Origin: Actinomycetes bacterium
GTDB lineage: Bacteria > Actinomycetota > Actinomycetes > Propionibacteriales > Propionibacteriaceae
NCBI GenBank assembly: GCA_023437345.1
Contig: JAEZGC010000107.1
Location: forward strand, 1-5,405
DNA: 5,405 nt
Direction: 5' to 3'
The position numbers and the translations under genes are program-made. Shown here in pieces: positions 1 to 5,405 of this stretch. The notes under the pieces are model-generated. The model was not told the DNA's origin. It saw nothing but the letters and a program-made list of their open reading frames with translations, and made no database searches. Position 1 is the first letter of the stretch, and every line of letters starts with the position of its first letter.

Positions 1-3000
1 GCCCGGAGGCACCCGGCACCGGGATGGGCGTCCCGCCGGACCTTCCGCGGCATGCCGCCACCCCGGCGTCCGCGCCTGCCGAATCGGTGAAGACGCCGCT
101 GCGCGGGGCGCCGATGCGGACCGCCCAGAACATGGACGCGTCGCTGGCCGTCCCGACCGCCACCAGCGTGCGTGAGGTGCCGATGAAGCTGGCCATCGAC
201 CAGCGCCAGATGATCAACGAGCACCTCGCCCGCTCCACCGGCGGGAAGGTCTCCTTCACCCACCTCATCGGCTACGCCATGGTGCGCGCACTCGCCGCGA
301 TGCCCGAGATGAACAACCACTACGAGGTGATCGACGGCAAGCCGCACGTCGTGACCCCGCCGGCCATCAACCTCGGCCTGGCGATCGACCAGACCAAGCC
401 GGACGGCACCCGCCAGCTGCTGGTGCCGAACATCAAGAACTGCGCCAGCCTCAGCTTCGCCCAGTTCTGGGCCGCCTACGAGAAGCTGGTCCGCCGGGCC
501 CGCAACAACGAGCTGGGGGTTGACGACTTCGTCGGCACCACCGCCAGCCTCACCAACCCCGGCGGCCTTGGCACCAACCACTCGGTGCCGCGCCTGATGC
601 CCGGCCAGAGCCTGATCCTCGGGGTCGGGTCCATCGACTACCCGCCCGAGTTCCAGGGCACCAGCCAGGAGCGGATCAACGACCTCGGGGTGTCGAAGGT
701 GACCAGCCTCACCTCCACCTACGACCACCGGGTCATCCAGGGCGCCCAGTCCGGGGAGTTCCTGCGCCGGATGCACGAACTGCTGATCGGCAAGCACGAC
801 TTCTACGACGAGATCTTCGCCTCGCTACGGGTGCCGTACACCCCGATCCGCTGGGCCGCCGACGTCAACGACGGCCGCCAGGGTGTGGTCCCCCGCGCCG
901 CCCGGGTGTTCGCGCTGATCAACGCCTACCGGACGCTCGGCCACTACATGGCCGACATCGACCCGCTGGAGTACCGCCAGCGCACCCACCCCGAGCTCGC
1001 CATCGAGTACCACGGCCTGACCCTGTGGGACCTCGACCGCAGCTTCCCGATCGGCGACCTGGGCAGCCAGGACGGCCGTCTGCTCACCATGCGCGAGATA
1101 CTCGCCGGGCTGCGCGGCTCCTACTGCCGCACCGTGGGCGTCGAGTACATGCACATCGCCGACAACGCCCAGCGGGCCTGGATCCAGGAACGCTTCGAGC
1201 GGCCGTTCGTCCCGTGGCCCCGCGAGGAACACCTGCGGATCCTCGACAAGCTCAACGAGGCGGAGATCTTCGAGACCTTCCTGCAGACCAAGTTCGTCGG
1301 CCAGAAGCGGTTCTCGCTCGAAGGCGGCGAATCGGCCATCGTCTTCCTCGACGAGGTCTGCGAGCGGGCCGCAAACGCCGACCTCGACGAGGCGATCATC
1401 GGCATGCCGCACCGCGGCCGACTGAACGTCCTGGCCAACATCGTCGGCAAGTCCTACGCCCAGATCTTCCGCGAGTTCGACGGCGGCTTCGATCCGCGGC
1501 TGGCCGAGGGCAGCGGCGACGTCAAGTACCACCTCGGCTCTGAGGGCCAGTTCGCCGCCGCCTCCGGCAAGACGATCAAGACGTCGGTGGCAGCCAACCC
1601 CAGCCACCTCGAGGCGGTCAGCCCCGTGCTGGAGGGCATCGTGCGGGCCAAGCTCGACCAGCACGCCCGCACCGACGGCGTCTTCCCCGTCCTGCCGGTG
1701 CTGATCCACGGCGACGCCAGCTTCGCCGGCCAGGGCGTGGTCTACGAGACCCTGCAGATGAGCCAGCTGCGCGCGTACAAGACCGGCGGCACCATCCACC
1801 TGGTGATCAACAACCAGGTCGGCTTCACCACCGCGCCGGTCGAATCGCGCTCGACCGTCTACGCCACCGACCTGGCCAAGGGCTTCCAGTCGCCGATCTT
1901 CCACGTCAACGGCGACGACCCGGAGGCGGTGGCCCGGGTCGCGCAGATCGCCTTCGACTTCCGCCAGCGCTTCGCCAAGGACGTCGTGATCGACCTGGTC
2001 TGCTACCGCCGGCGCGGCCACAACGAGGGCGACGACCCGAGCTTCACCCAGCCGCTCATGTACGACCTGATCGAGCAGAAGCGCAGCGTCCGCACCCTCT
2101 ACACAGAAGCCCTGATCGGCCGCGGTGACATCTCCACCGACGACGCCGAGCAGGTCATCGGGCGCTTCCGCGAGCGCCTGGAGGGCGTCTTCAAGGAGGT
2201 GCGGCAGGCGTCCCCGGTCGAGGACGAGACCTACCGCAAGGCACCGTACTACCCGGCCAAGCTCGGCAAGGACCGGGGCACCGCCATCACCCCCGAGACC
2301 ATGGACGCCGTGGCCGCCGCCCACCTCACCTTCCCGCCGGGGTTCACCGTCCATCCCAAGGTGCTGCCCCAGCTGCAGCGGCGCGCCGACGCGATCCGCA
2401 CCGGCCCGATCGACTGGGCGACCGCGGAGATGCTCGCCTTCGGATCGCTGCTGCTGGAGGGGCGCCCGGTCCGGCTCGTCGGGCAGGACACCCGCCGCGG
2501 CACGTTCAGCCAGCGGTTCGCCGCGATAGTCGACCGGGTGACCAACGAGGCGTGGGTTCCGCTGAAGCACCTGGCCGAGGACCAGGGCCAGTTCCACGTC
2601 TTCGACTCGCTGCTCAGTGAGTACGCCGCGATGGGCTTCGAGTACGGCTACTCGGTGGCCGCCCCCGACGCCCTGGTGTGCTGGGAGGCGCAGTACGGCG
2701 ACTTCGCCAACGGCGCCCAGACGATAGCCGACGAGTTCATCTCGGCCGGCAACTCGAAGTGGACCCAGAAGTCGGGCGTGGTGCTGCTGCTGCCGCACGG
2801 CTACGAGGGCCAGGGCCCCGACCATTCGTCGGCCCGACTTGAGCGCTGGCTGACGCTGTGCTCGGAGGGCTCGTTGGCGGTCTGCCAGCCGTCCACCCCG
2901 GCCAGCTACTTCCACCTGCTGCGCACCCACGCCTACGTCAACTGGCACCGCCCCGTGGTGATCGCCACCCCCAAGTCGATGCTGCGCAACAAGGCTGCGG

Positions 3001-3455
3001 TCTCGCCCGTGGAGGAGTTCACCGCAGGACGGTGGCAGCCGGCCCTCGGCGACCCGACGATCACCGACCCGGCCACCGTCGAGCGCATCATCATGTGCTC
3101 TGGCAAGGTTCGCTGGGACCTGGCAGCCGCCCGCAGCGAGGCGGAGCTCGACCAGAAGGTGGCGATCCTCCCGCTGGAGCGCCTCTACCCGCTGCCCGCC
3201 AAGGAACTCGCCGCGGAACTGGACCGCTACCGGCACGTCAGCGACGTGCGCTACGTCCAGGACGAGCCGGAGAACCAGGGCGCCTGGTGGTTCCTGAAGG
3301 CCAACCTGCCGGCCGCCATCGCCGCCCACCTGCCCAGCTACGAGCTGCAGCTGACCGGGATCACCCGGCCGGCCGCCTCCGCCCCTGCGGTCGGTGCGCT
3401 CCGCGTCCACCTCGAGCAGGCGACCGACCTGCTGGAACGCGCGTTGGCGGAGTGA
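1..3455 (+). CDS. kgd: Multifunctional 2-oxoglutarate dehydrogenase, fused E2-E1 (Kgd/OdhA type), 5'-partial
   Basis: This enzyme catalyses the E1 step, and carries an E2 succinyltransferase-like domain, of the 2-oxoglutarate dehydrogenase complex (TCA cycle, cytoplasm). The frame is open from position 3, with no stop before the ATG at 24, and the first ~30 residues are a Pro/Ala-rich linker. The true start therefore lies upstream; mycobacterial homologues are about 1,230 residues, so perhaps 80 are missing. Numbering from Met at 24: the E2 catalytic domain spans ~31-260, starting at NMDASLAVPTATSVREVP, with acyltransferase His235 in DHRVIQG. A helical linker runs ~270-400. The E1 thiamine-diphosphate domain spans ~430-740, with GMPHRGRLNVLANIVG (His463), NPSHLEAV (His528), HGDASFAGQGVVYET (Asp564), INNQVGFTT (Asn597) and RRGHNEGDDPS (His666). 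A transketolase-like pyrimidine domain spans ~795-990 (GQDTRRGTFSQR, LLLPHGYEGQGPDHSSAR), followed by the C-terminal domain ending near EPENQGAWWF. No lipoyl domain is visible. In relatives the activity is inhibited by the FHA protein GarA/OdhI; that is family knowledge, not visible here. Confidence 0.97.
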   Translation, partial: PEAPGTGMGVPPDLPRHAATPASAPAESVKTPLRGAPMRTAQNMDASLAVPTATSVREVPMKLAIDQRQMINEHLARSTGGKVSFTHLIGYAMVRALAAMPEMNNHYEVIDGKPHVVTPPAINLGLAIDQTKPDGTRQLLVPNIKNCASLSFAQFWAAYEKLVRRARNNELGVDDFVGTTASLTNPGGLGTNHSVPRLMPGQSLILGVGSIDYPPEFQGTSQERINDLGVSKVTSLTSTYDHRVIQGAQSGEFLRRMHELLIGKHDFYDEIFASLRVPYTPIRWAADVNDGRQGVVPRAARVFALINAYRTLGHYMADIDPLEYRQRTHPELAIEYHGLTLWDLDRSFPIGDLGSQDGRLLTMREILAGLRGSYCRTVGVEYMHIADNAQRAWIQERFERPFVPWPREEHLRILDKLNEAEIFETFLQTKFVGQKRFSLEGGESAIVFLDEVCERAANADLDEAIIGMPHRGRLNVLANIVGKSYAQIFREFDGGFDPRLAEGSGDVKYHLGSEGQFAAASGKTIKTSVAANPSHLEAVSPVLEGIVRAKLDQHARTDGVFPVLPVLIHGDASFAGQGVVYETLQMSQLRAYKTGGTIHLVINNQVGFTTAPVESRSTVYATDLAKGFQSPIFHVNGDDPEAVARVAQIAFDFRQRFAKDVVIDLVCYRRRGHNEGDDPSFTQPLMYDLIEQKRSVRTLYTEALIGRGDISTDDAEQVIGRFRERLEGVFKEVRQASPVEDETYRKAPYYPAKLGKDRGTAITPETMDAVAAAHLTFPPGFTVHPKVLPQLQRRADAIRTGPIDWATAEMLAFGSLLLEGRPVRLVGQDTRRGTFSQRFAAIVDRVTNEAWVPLKHLAEDQGQFHVFDSLLSEYAAMGFEYGYSVAAPDALVCWEAQYGDFANGAQTIADEFISAGNSKWTQKSGVVLLLPHGYEGQGPDHSSARLERWLTLCSEGSLAVCQPSTPASYFHLLRTHAYVNWHRPVVIATPKSMLRNKAAVSPVEEFTAGRWQPALGDPTITDPATVERIIMCSGKVRWDLAAARSEAELDQKVAILPLERLYPLPAKELAAELDRYRHVSDVRYVQDEPENQGAWWFLKANLPAAIAAHLPSYELQLTGITRPAASAPAVGALRVHLEQATDLLERALAE
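3449..3452 (+). promoter_or_regulatory. Shine-Dalgarno GGAG for the 59-aa gene
   Basis: GGAG lies 6 nt before the ATG at 3459 and within the last two codons of kgd (GCG GAG, then the stop). It fixes the start of the small gene. It also suggests that ribosomes finishing kgd can re-initiate on it, since only 3 nt separate the kgd stop and this ATG. Confidence 0.7.
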
Positions 3456-3458
3456 GCC

Positions 3459-3638
3459 ATGTACTTCACTGATCGCGGGATCGAGGAGTTGGCGCAGCGC
3501 CGCGGCGAGGAGGAGGTCAGCCTCGACTGGCTGGCTGAGCAGTTGCGGGTGTTCGTCGACCTCCACCCCGAGTTCGAGGTACCTGTGGAGCGCCTGGCCA
3601 CCTGGCTGGCCCGGCTGGACGACGACGAGGACGAATGA
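3459..3638 (+). CDS. Small acidic protein of 59 residues, DUF6104-like, function unknown
   Basis: The protein begins MYFTDRGIEELAQRRGEEEV and ends in the acidic run LDDDEDE. I recall near-identical small proteins in Streptomyces under the name DUF6104, beginning MYFTDRGIEELEKRRGEEEV. That match is from memory, and no function is known to me. Residues 6-30 and 42-53 look helical, separated by a short FVDLHPEFEVP stretch, and Trp24 and Trp49 could pack a small core. There is no signal peptide, membrane segment or Cys/His metal motif, so it is probably cytoplasmic. It follows the kgd stop by 3 nt with a good GGAG, and its TGA overlaps the galK ATG (ATGA). Codon use matches the flanking genes and there is no sign of transfer. 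The close packing suggests co-expression with kgd; a role as a Kgd partner is inference only. Confidence 0.88.
   Translation: MYFTDRGIEELAQRRGEEEVSLDWLAEQLRVFVDLHPEFEVPVERLATWLARLDDDEDE
3627..3631 (+). promoter_or_regulatory. Shine-Dalgarno GAGGA for galK
   Basis: GAGGA lies in the acidic-tail codons of the small gene, 3 nt before the galK ATG at 3635, or 4 nt if GAGG is taken as the core. With the ATGA overlap it supports stop-start translational coupling and this choice of galK start. Confidence 0.55.
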
Positions 3639-4768
3639 GCGGACAGCTGGCGGTCGCCGACAGGTTCACCGAACTGGTCGGCCGCCCGCCCGAAGGGGTG
3701 TGGGCGGCACCGGGACGGATCAACCTGATCGGCGAGCACACCGACTACAACGGCGGCTTCGTGCTGCCCTTCGCGATCCCCCAGGCCGCCCGGCTGGCCG
3801 CCGCCCGGCGCGACGACGGCCGCTGGCGGTTCACCTCCCTCGACCTGGACAGCACCGTCGAGTCCGACTCGCTCACTCCCGGCGAGAGCGGGTGGCACGC
3901 CTACCTGGCCGGCGTCGTGTGGGCGCTGCGGGAGGCCGGCCACGAGGTGGGCGGCGCCGACTTCGTGCTCACCTCCGACGTGCCGATCGGTGCCGGGCTG
4001 TCGTCCTCGGCGGCCATCGAGTGCGCGACGCTGACCGCGCTGTGCGACCTGTACGGGCTGGACATCGCCGGGATGGACCGGGCCCGGACCGCGCAGCGTG
4101 CCGAGAACGCCTACGTGGGCGCGCCGACGGGCCTGATGGACCAGGCGGCCTCCACCCTGTGCACCGCCGACCACGCGCTGTTCCTCGACTGCCACACGCT
4201 CCAGACGCGGCAGATCCCGCTCGAACTGGCCGGCGCAGGCTTGGAGATCCTTGTCATCGACACCAGGACCCCGCACAGCCACGTCGACGGAGAGTACGCC
4301 GCGCGCCGCGCCACCTGCACCCAGGCCTGCGAGGTCCTCGGCGTCGACCTGTTGCGGGAGGTGACCGACCTGGACGCCGCGCTGCCCCGGCTTGACGACC
4401 TGACCGCCCGCCGGGTGCGGCACGTGGTCACCGAGAACCAGCGCGTGCTGGACGCTACCGCGGCGCTGTCGGCGGGCGACTTCGAGCGGATGGGGTCGTT
4501 GATGACTGCCTCGCACGCCTCGATGCGGGACGACTACGAGATCACCGTGCCGACGGTGGACCTCGCTGTCGAGACGTTGCTGGCCAGCGGCGCGCTGGGC
4601 GCCCGGATGACCGGCGGCGGCTTCGGCGGCTGCGTCCTGGCCCTGATCCCCACAGCGCTGGCCGAACCGGCAGCGTCAGCGGTCACCGACGCGTTCGCGG
4701 CAGCAGGTTTCGGCGCCCCGGTCAGCTTCGGGGCGCATCCTTCGGCGGGGGCTCGTCGGCTGGCCTGA
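3635..4768 (+). CDS. galK: Galactokinase
   Basis: This GHMP-family kinase phosphorylates alpha-D-galactose with ATP to galactose-1-phosphate, the first step of the Leloir pathway, in the cytoplasm. All three family motifs are present. Motif 1 is the galactokinase signature GRINLIGEHTDYNGGFVLP (residues 27-45), with Arg28 and the sugar-contacting Glu34, His35 and Asp37. Motif 2 is the phosphate loop VPIGAGLSSSAAIE (116-129). Motif 3 is RMTGGGFGGC (324-333). The catalytic base is Asp169 in GLMDQ, and Tyr221 in GEYAARR matches the conserved sugar-site Tyr. The C-terminal PSAGARRLA resembles the PSQGA end of E. coli GalK. The length of 377 residues is normal for the family (about 380), so the gene appears intact. 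The ATG at 3635 overlaps the preceding stop. galT and galE are absent from the window. Other GHMP sugar kinases are unlikely because of the HTDYNGG sequence. Confidence 0.97.
   Translation: MSGQLAVADRFTELVGRPPEGVWAAPGRINLIGEHTDYNGGFVLPFAIPQAARLAAARRDDGRWRFTSLDLDSTVESDSLTPGESGWHAYLAGVVWALREAGHEVGGADFVLTSDVPIGAGLSSSAAIECATLTALCDLYGLDIAGMDRARTAQRAENAYVGAPTGLMDQAASTLCTADHALFLDCHTLQTRQIPLELAGAGLEILVIDTRTPHSHVDGEYAARRATCTQACEVLGVDLLREVTDLDAALPRLDDLTARRVRHVVTENQRVLDATAALSAGDFERMGSLMTASHASMRDDYEITVPTVDLAVETLLASGALGARMTGGGFGGCVLALIPTALAEPAASAVTDAFAAAGFGAPVSFGAHPSAGARRLA
4713..4736. terminator. GC-rich hairpin in the convergent galK / membrane-gene overlap, possible bidirectional terminator
   Basis: A perfect 8-bp inverted repeat (GCGCCCCG at 4713-4720, CGGGGCGC at 4729-4736) flanks an 8-nt loop. 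The loop contains the stop codon of the minus-strand gene (TGA, 4724-4722). The arm sits 29 nt inside the galK coding end. Neither side has a T-tract, so it is not a classical intrinsic terminator. Actinobacterial terminators often lack one, and the position between convergent genes fits that role. The repeat also encodes galK residues, so coding constraint could explain part of it. Confidence 0.4.
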
Positions 4769-5138
4769 GCGGCCATTCGAGCCCGCGCGCCGTCGACGGC
4801 AGCGCCACCGCCACCACGGTCACCGCCGCCACGACCACCACCAGCCACGCCAGCGGCGCGGTCGGGGTCATCGTGAACGCGACGAACAGGTTCAGCGCCG
4901 ACAACGTCAGGACGGGTCCGCGCCCCAGCAGGTGGCCGCGCCACAACGCATACGCGGCGGCCAGGCAGACCAGGCCGTACACGCCGAGCCAGCCGGCGAT
5001 GGCGCCGCTGAACGTGCCGTGCCCCGAGGCGAGGGAGGCGATCGCGAACCCGATCACCAGCAGCCCCGACACAGCGGCGCCGGCACAGGCGACAATCATC
5101 CCCGCGCTCCGGACGGGGCGCTGCTTCGGGCTGGGCAC
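4722..5138 (-). CDS. Small integral membrane protein with about four helices, function unknown
   Basis: I do not recognise the family. The 138-residue product has a basic N-terminus (MPSPKQRPVR), then hydrophobic segments at roughly 14-37, 45-65, 74-91 and 95-113. It ends in a Pro-rich charged tail (RPADEPPPKDAPRS). The hydrophobic segments separated by short polar turns argue that this is a real membrane protein and not a GC-rich shadow frame. The start is uncertain. GTG at 5138 is the first start after an in-frame TAG (5150-5148) and could be leaderless. ATG at 5099 (Met14) has a better ribosome site, GGAG at 5110-5107 with a 7-nt spacer, and gives 125 residues, but drops the basic N-terminus. 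The gene converges on galK, with a 47-bp overlap of the 3' ends, and diverges from the whiB-like gene. Its composition resembles the neighbours. Confidence 0.72.
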   Translation of the reverse strand: MPSPKQRPVRSAGMIVACAGAAVSGLLVIGFAIASLASGHGTFSGAIAGWLGVYGLVCLAAAYALWRGHLLGRGPVLTLSALNLFVAFTMTPTAPLAWLVVVVAAVTVVAVALPSTARGLEWPLRPADEPPPKDAPRS

Positions 5139-5144
5139 CCGGGC

Positions 5145-5150
5145 AGCCTA
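5145..5150 (-). promoter_or_regulatory. Candidate -10 element for the membrane-protein gene (leaderless)
   Basis: On the minus strand TAGGCT (5150-5145) fits the actinobacterial TANNNT -10 pattern. It ends 6 nt before the GTG at 5138, the spacing expected if transcription begins at the start codon. No convincing -35 is seen; GACAAC lies 19 nt upstream. A short motif like this can occur by chance. Confidence 0.3.
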
Positions 5151-5227
5151 CCCGGGCCCCGCGCGGGCAGTTGTCACACGTTCACGCGAGTTCCGCGTTG
5201 CTGGACGAGTAACCGATTTCTACCGCC

Positions 5228-5233
5228 TACACT
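5228..5233 (+). promoter_or_regulatory. Candidate -10 element (TACACT) for the whiB-like gene
   Basis: TACACT matches the TANNNT pattern of actinobacterial housekeeping promoters. The best -35-like sequence upstream is TGGACG at 5202-5207, with a long 20-nt spacer. If used, transcription would start near 5240 and give a leader of about 118 nt that includes both hairpins. This is a sequence match only, with no direct support. Confidence 0.3.
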
Positions 5234-5265
5234 TGTTTCGGCGCTGGCCGCGGTCCAAGGTTGAA

Positions 5266-5290
5266 CGGGCGCCTATCAAGCCCGCGCCCG
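5266..5290 (+). repeat. Perfect 7-bp inverted repeat (hairpin I) in the whiB leader
   Basis: CGGGCGC at 5266-5272 and GCGCCCG at 5284-5290 are exact reverse complements around an 11-nt loop. All stem pairs are G-C, so the RNA hairpin should be stable. It lies about 70 nt before the whiB-like ATG. There is no T-tract after it. Confidence 0.6.
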
Positions 5291-5303
5291 GCCCCTTGCC
5301 AAA

Positions 5304-5319
5304 CGGGGGATTTGCCCCG
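5304..5319 (+). repeat. Perfect 5-bp inverted repeat (hairpin II) in the whiB leader
   Basis: CGGGG at 5304-5308 pairs with CCCCG at 5315-5319 around the loop GATTTG. It ends 21 nt before the Shine-Dalgarno. Its left arm (GGGG, 5305-5308) could instead pair with CCCC at 5292-5295, so two mutually exclusive folds are possible. Confidence 0.5.
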
Positions 5320-5340
5320 ACTGTGGTATCGACCCACTTA

Positions 5341-5346
5341 AAGGAG
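5341..5346 (+). promoter_or_regulatory. Shine-Dalgarno AAGGAG for the whiB-like gene
   Basis: AAGGAG, preceded by another A, is the strongest ribosome-binding match in the window. It ends 11 nt before the ATG at 5358, which is longer than usual. The ATG is still preferred because WhiB1/WblE proteins begin MDWRH. Confidence 0.75.
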
Positions 5347-5357
5347 ATGTGTTCTTC

Positions 5358-5405
5358 ATGGACTGGCGCCATCGAGCTGCCTGCCTGACCGAGGACCCGG
5401 AGTTG
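5358..5405 (+). CDS. WhiB-family transcriptional regulator (WhiB1/WblE-like), 3'-partial
   Basis: Only the first 16 codons are present: MDWRHRAACLTEDPEL. This is the characteristic opening of WhiB1/WblE proteins (for example MDWRHKAVCRDEDPELFFP as I recall mycobacterial WhiB1). Cys9 would be the first of the four cysteines that bind the [4Fe-4S] cluster; the other three lie beyond the edge. WhiB1-type proteins are small (about 80-90 residues), nitric-oxide-sensitive, actinobacteria-specific regulators that act with the primary sigma factor. The gene is the first of its unit, with a 219-nt upstream gap and a strong AAGGAG. The subfamily call rests on 16 residues, so WhiB family is firm while WhiB1/WblE is likely. 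The CLTEDPEL variant, with Leu-Thr after the Cys, differs slightly from the usual Arg-Asp/Glu there. Confidence 0.85.
   Translation, partial: MDWRHRAACLTEDPEL

Larger units (their letters stand above)
5139..5357. other. Divergent intergenic region upstream of the membrane gene and the whiB-like gene
   Basis: This is the only non-coding stretch in the window (about 219 nt). It is less GC-biased than the genes around 5170-5240 and 5310-5345, as expected of promoter DNA. It holds a candidate minus-strand -10 (5150-5145), a TCAC direct repeat (5173-5186), a candidate plus-strand -10 (5228-5233), two hairpins (5266-5290 and 5304-5319) and a strong Shine-Dalgarno (5341-5346). I found no convincing ORF in it. 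Confidence 0.7.

Noticed and set aside
24..26. ATG at 24 as the true kgd start
   Set aside because: The frame is open to the window edge and this ATG sits in the Pro/Ala linker; homologues carry a further N-terminal segment, so the gene is truncated by the window.
1025..1543. Plus-strand frame inside kgd, rich in Arg/Pro
   Set aside because: The Arg/Pro-rich translation is typical of a shifted frame of a high-GC gene, and there is no ribosome site.
825..3566. Long minus-strand open frame (913 codons) opposite kgd
   Set aside because: It is antisense to well-conserved kgd, its product is a low-complexity Val/Gly/Arg/Asp/Leu mix without recognisable motifs, and high GC removes stops from this frame.
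3338..4516. Minus-strand open frame opposite the kgd end and galK
   Set aside because: It lies antisense to three supported genes and has biased composition and a Ser run; it is a GC-driven shadow.
4873..5388. Plus-strand open frame across the membrane gene and the whiB leader
   Set aside because: It overlaps the membrane gene antisense, runs through promoter DNA and into the WhiB start in another frame, and its product has no coherent features.
5347..5388. 13-codon frame at ATG 5347 as a leader peptide
   Set aside because: It directly abuts the Shine-Dalgarno with no spacer and overlaps the WhiB start out of frame; nothing supports translation.
1..5405. Mobile elements, CRISPR arrays, tRNA or rRNA genes, phage or toxin-antitoxin modules
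   Set aside because: No transposase or integrase motif, terminal or regularly spaced repeats, or tRNA-like folds were seen; the region reads as ordinary core chromosome.

Overview
This window is from a high-GC (roughly 70% by eye) actinobacterium (Actinomycetota). Three things point there: a fused E2-E1 2-oxoglutarate dehydrogenase of the mycobacterial Kgd / corynebacterial OdhA type, a WhiB-family protein starting at the right edge, and the strong GC bias at third codon positions. Genus cannot be fixed from this sequence.

Layout. (1) Positions 1-3455, plus strand: almost all of kgd, missing only its N-terminal end; the frame is open back to the first bases. (2) Positions 3459-3638, plus strand: a 59-residue acidic protein, starting 3 nt after the kgd stop, with its Shine-Dalgarno inside the last kgd codons. 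I recall the family as DUF6104, an uncharacterised streptomycete-type small protein. (3) Positions 3635-4768, plus strand: galK, a complete galactokinase, whose ATG overlaps the small gene's stop (ATGA). These three look like one translationally coupled transcription unit. (4) Positions 4722-5138, minus strand: a small protein with about four membrane helices, convergent with galK and overlapping its 3' end by 47 bp. A GC-rich hairpin sits in the overlap. (5) Positions 5139-5357: the only real intergenic gap, lying between two divergent genes. It carries promoter-like elements and a leader with strong hairpins. (6) Position 5358 to the end, plus strand: the first 16 codons of a WhiB1/WblE-like Fe-S regulator, cut by the window edge.

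The genes link central carbon flow (2-oxoglutarate to succinyl-CoA) with entry of galactose into metabolism (galactose to galactose-1-phosphate). galT and galE are not in the window, so the pairing may reflect shared expression rather than one pathway. I see no mobile element, CRISPR array, tRNA or rRNA. The most novel candidates are the small acidic protein locked between kgd and galK, and the structured leader in front of the whiB-like gene. Neither amounts to a demonstrated new system.
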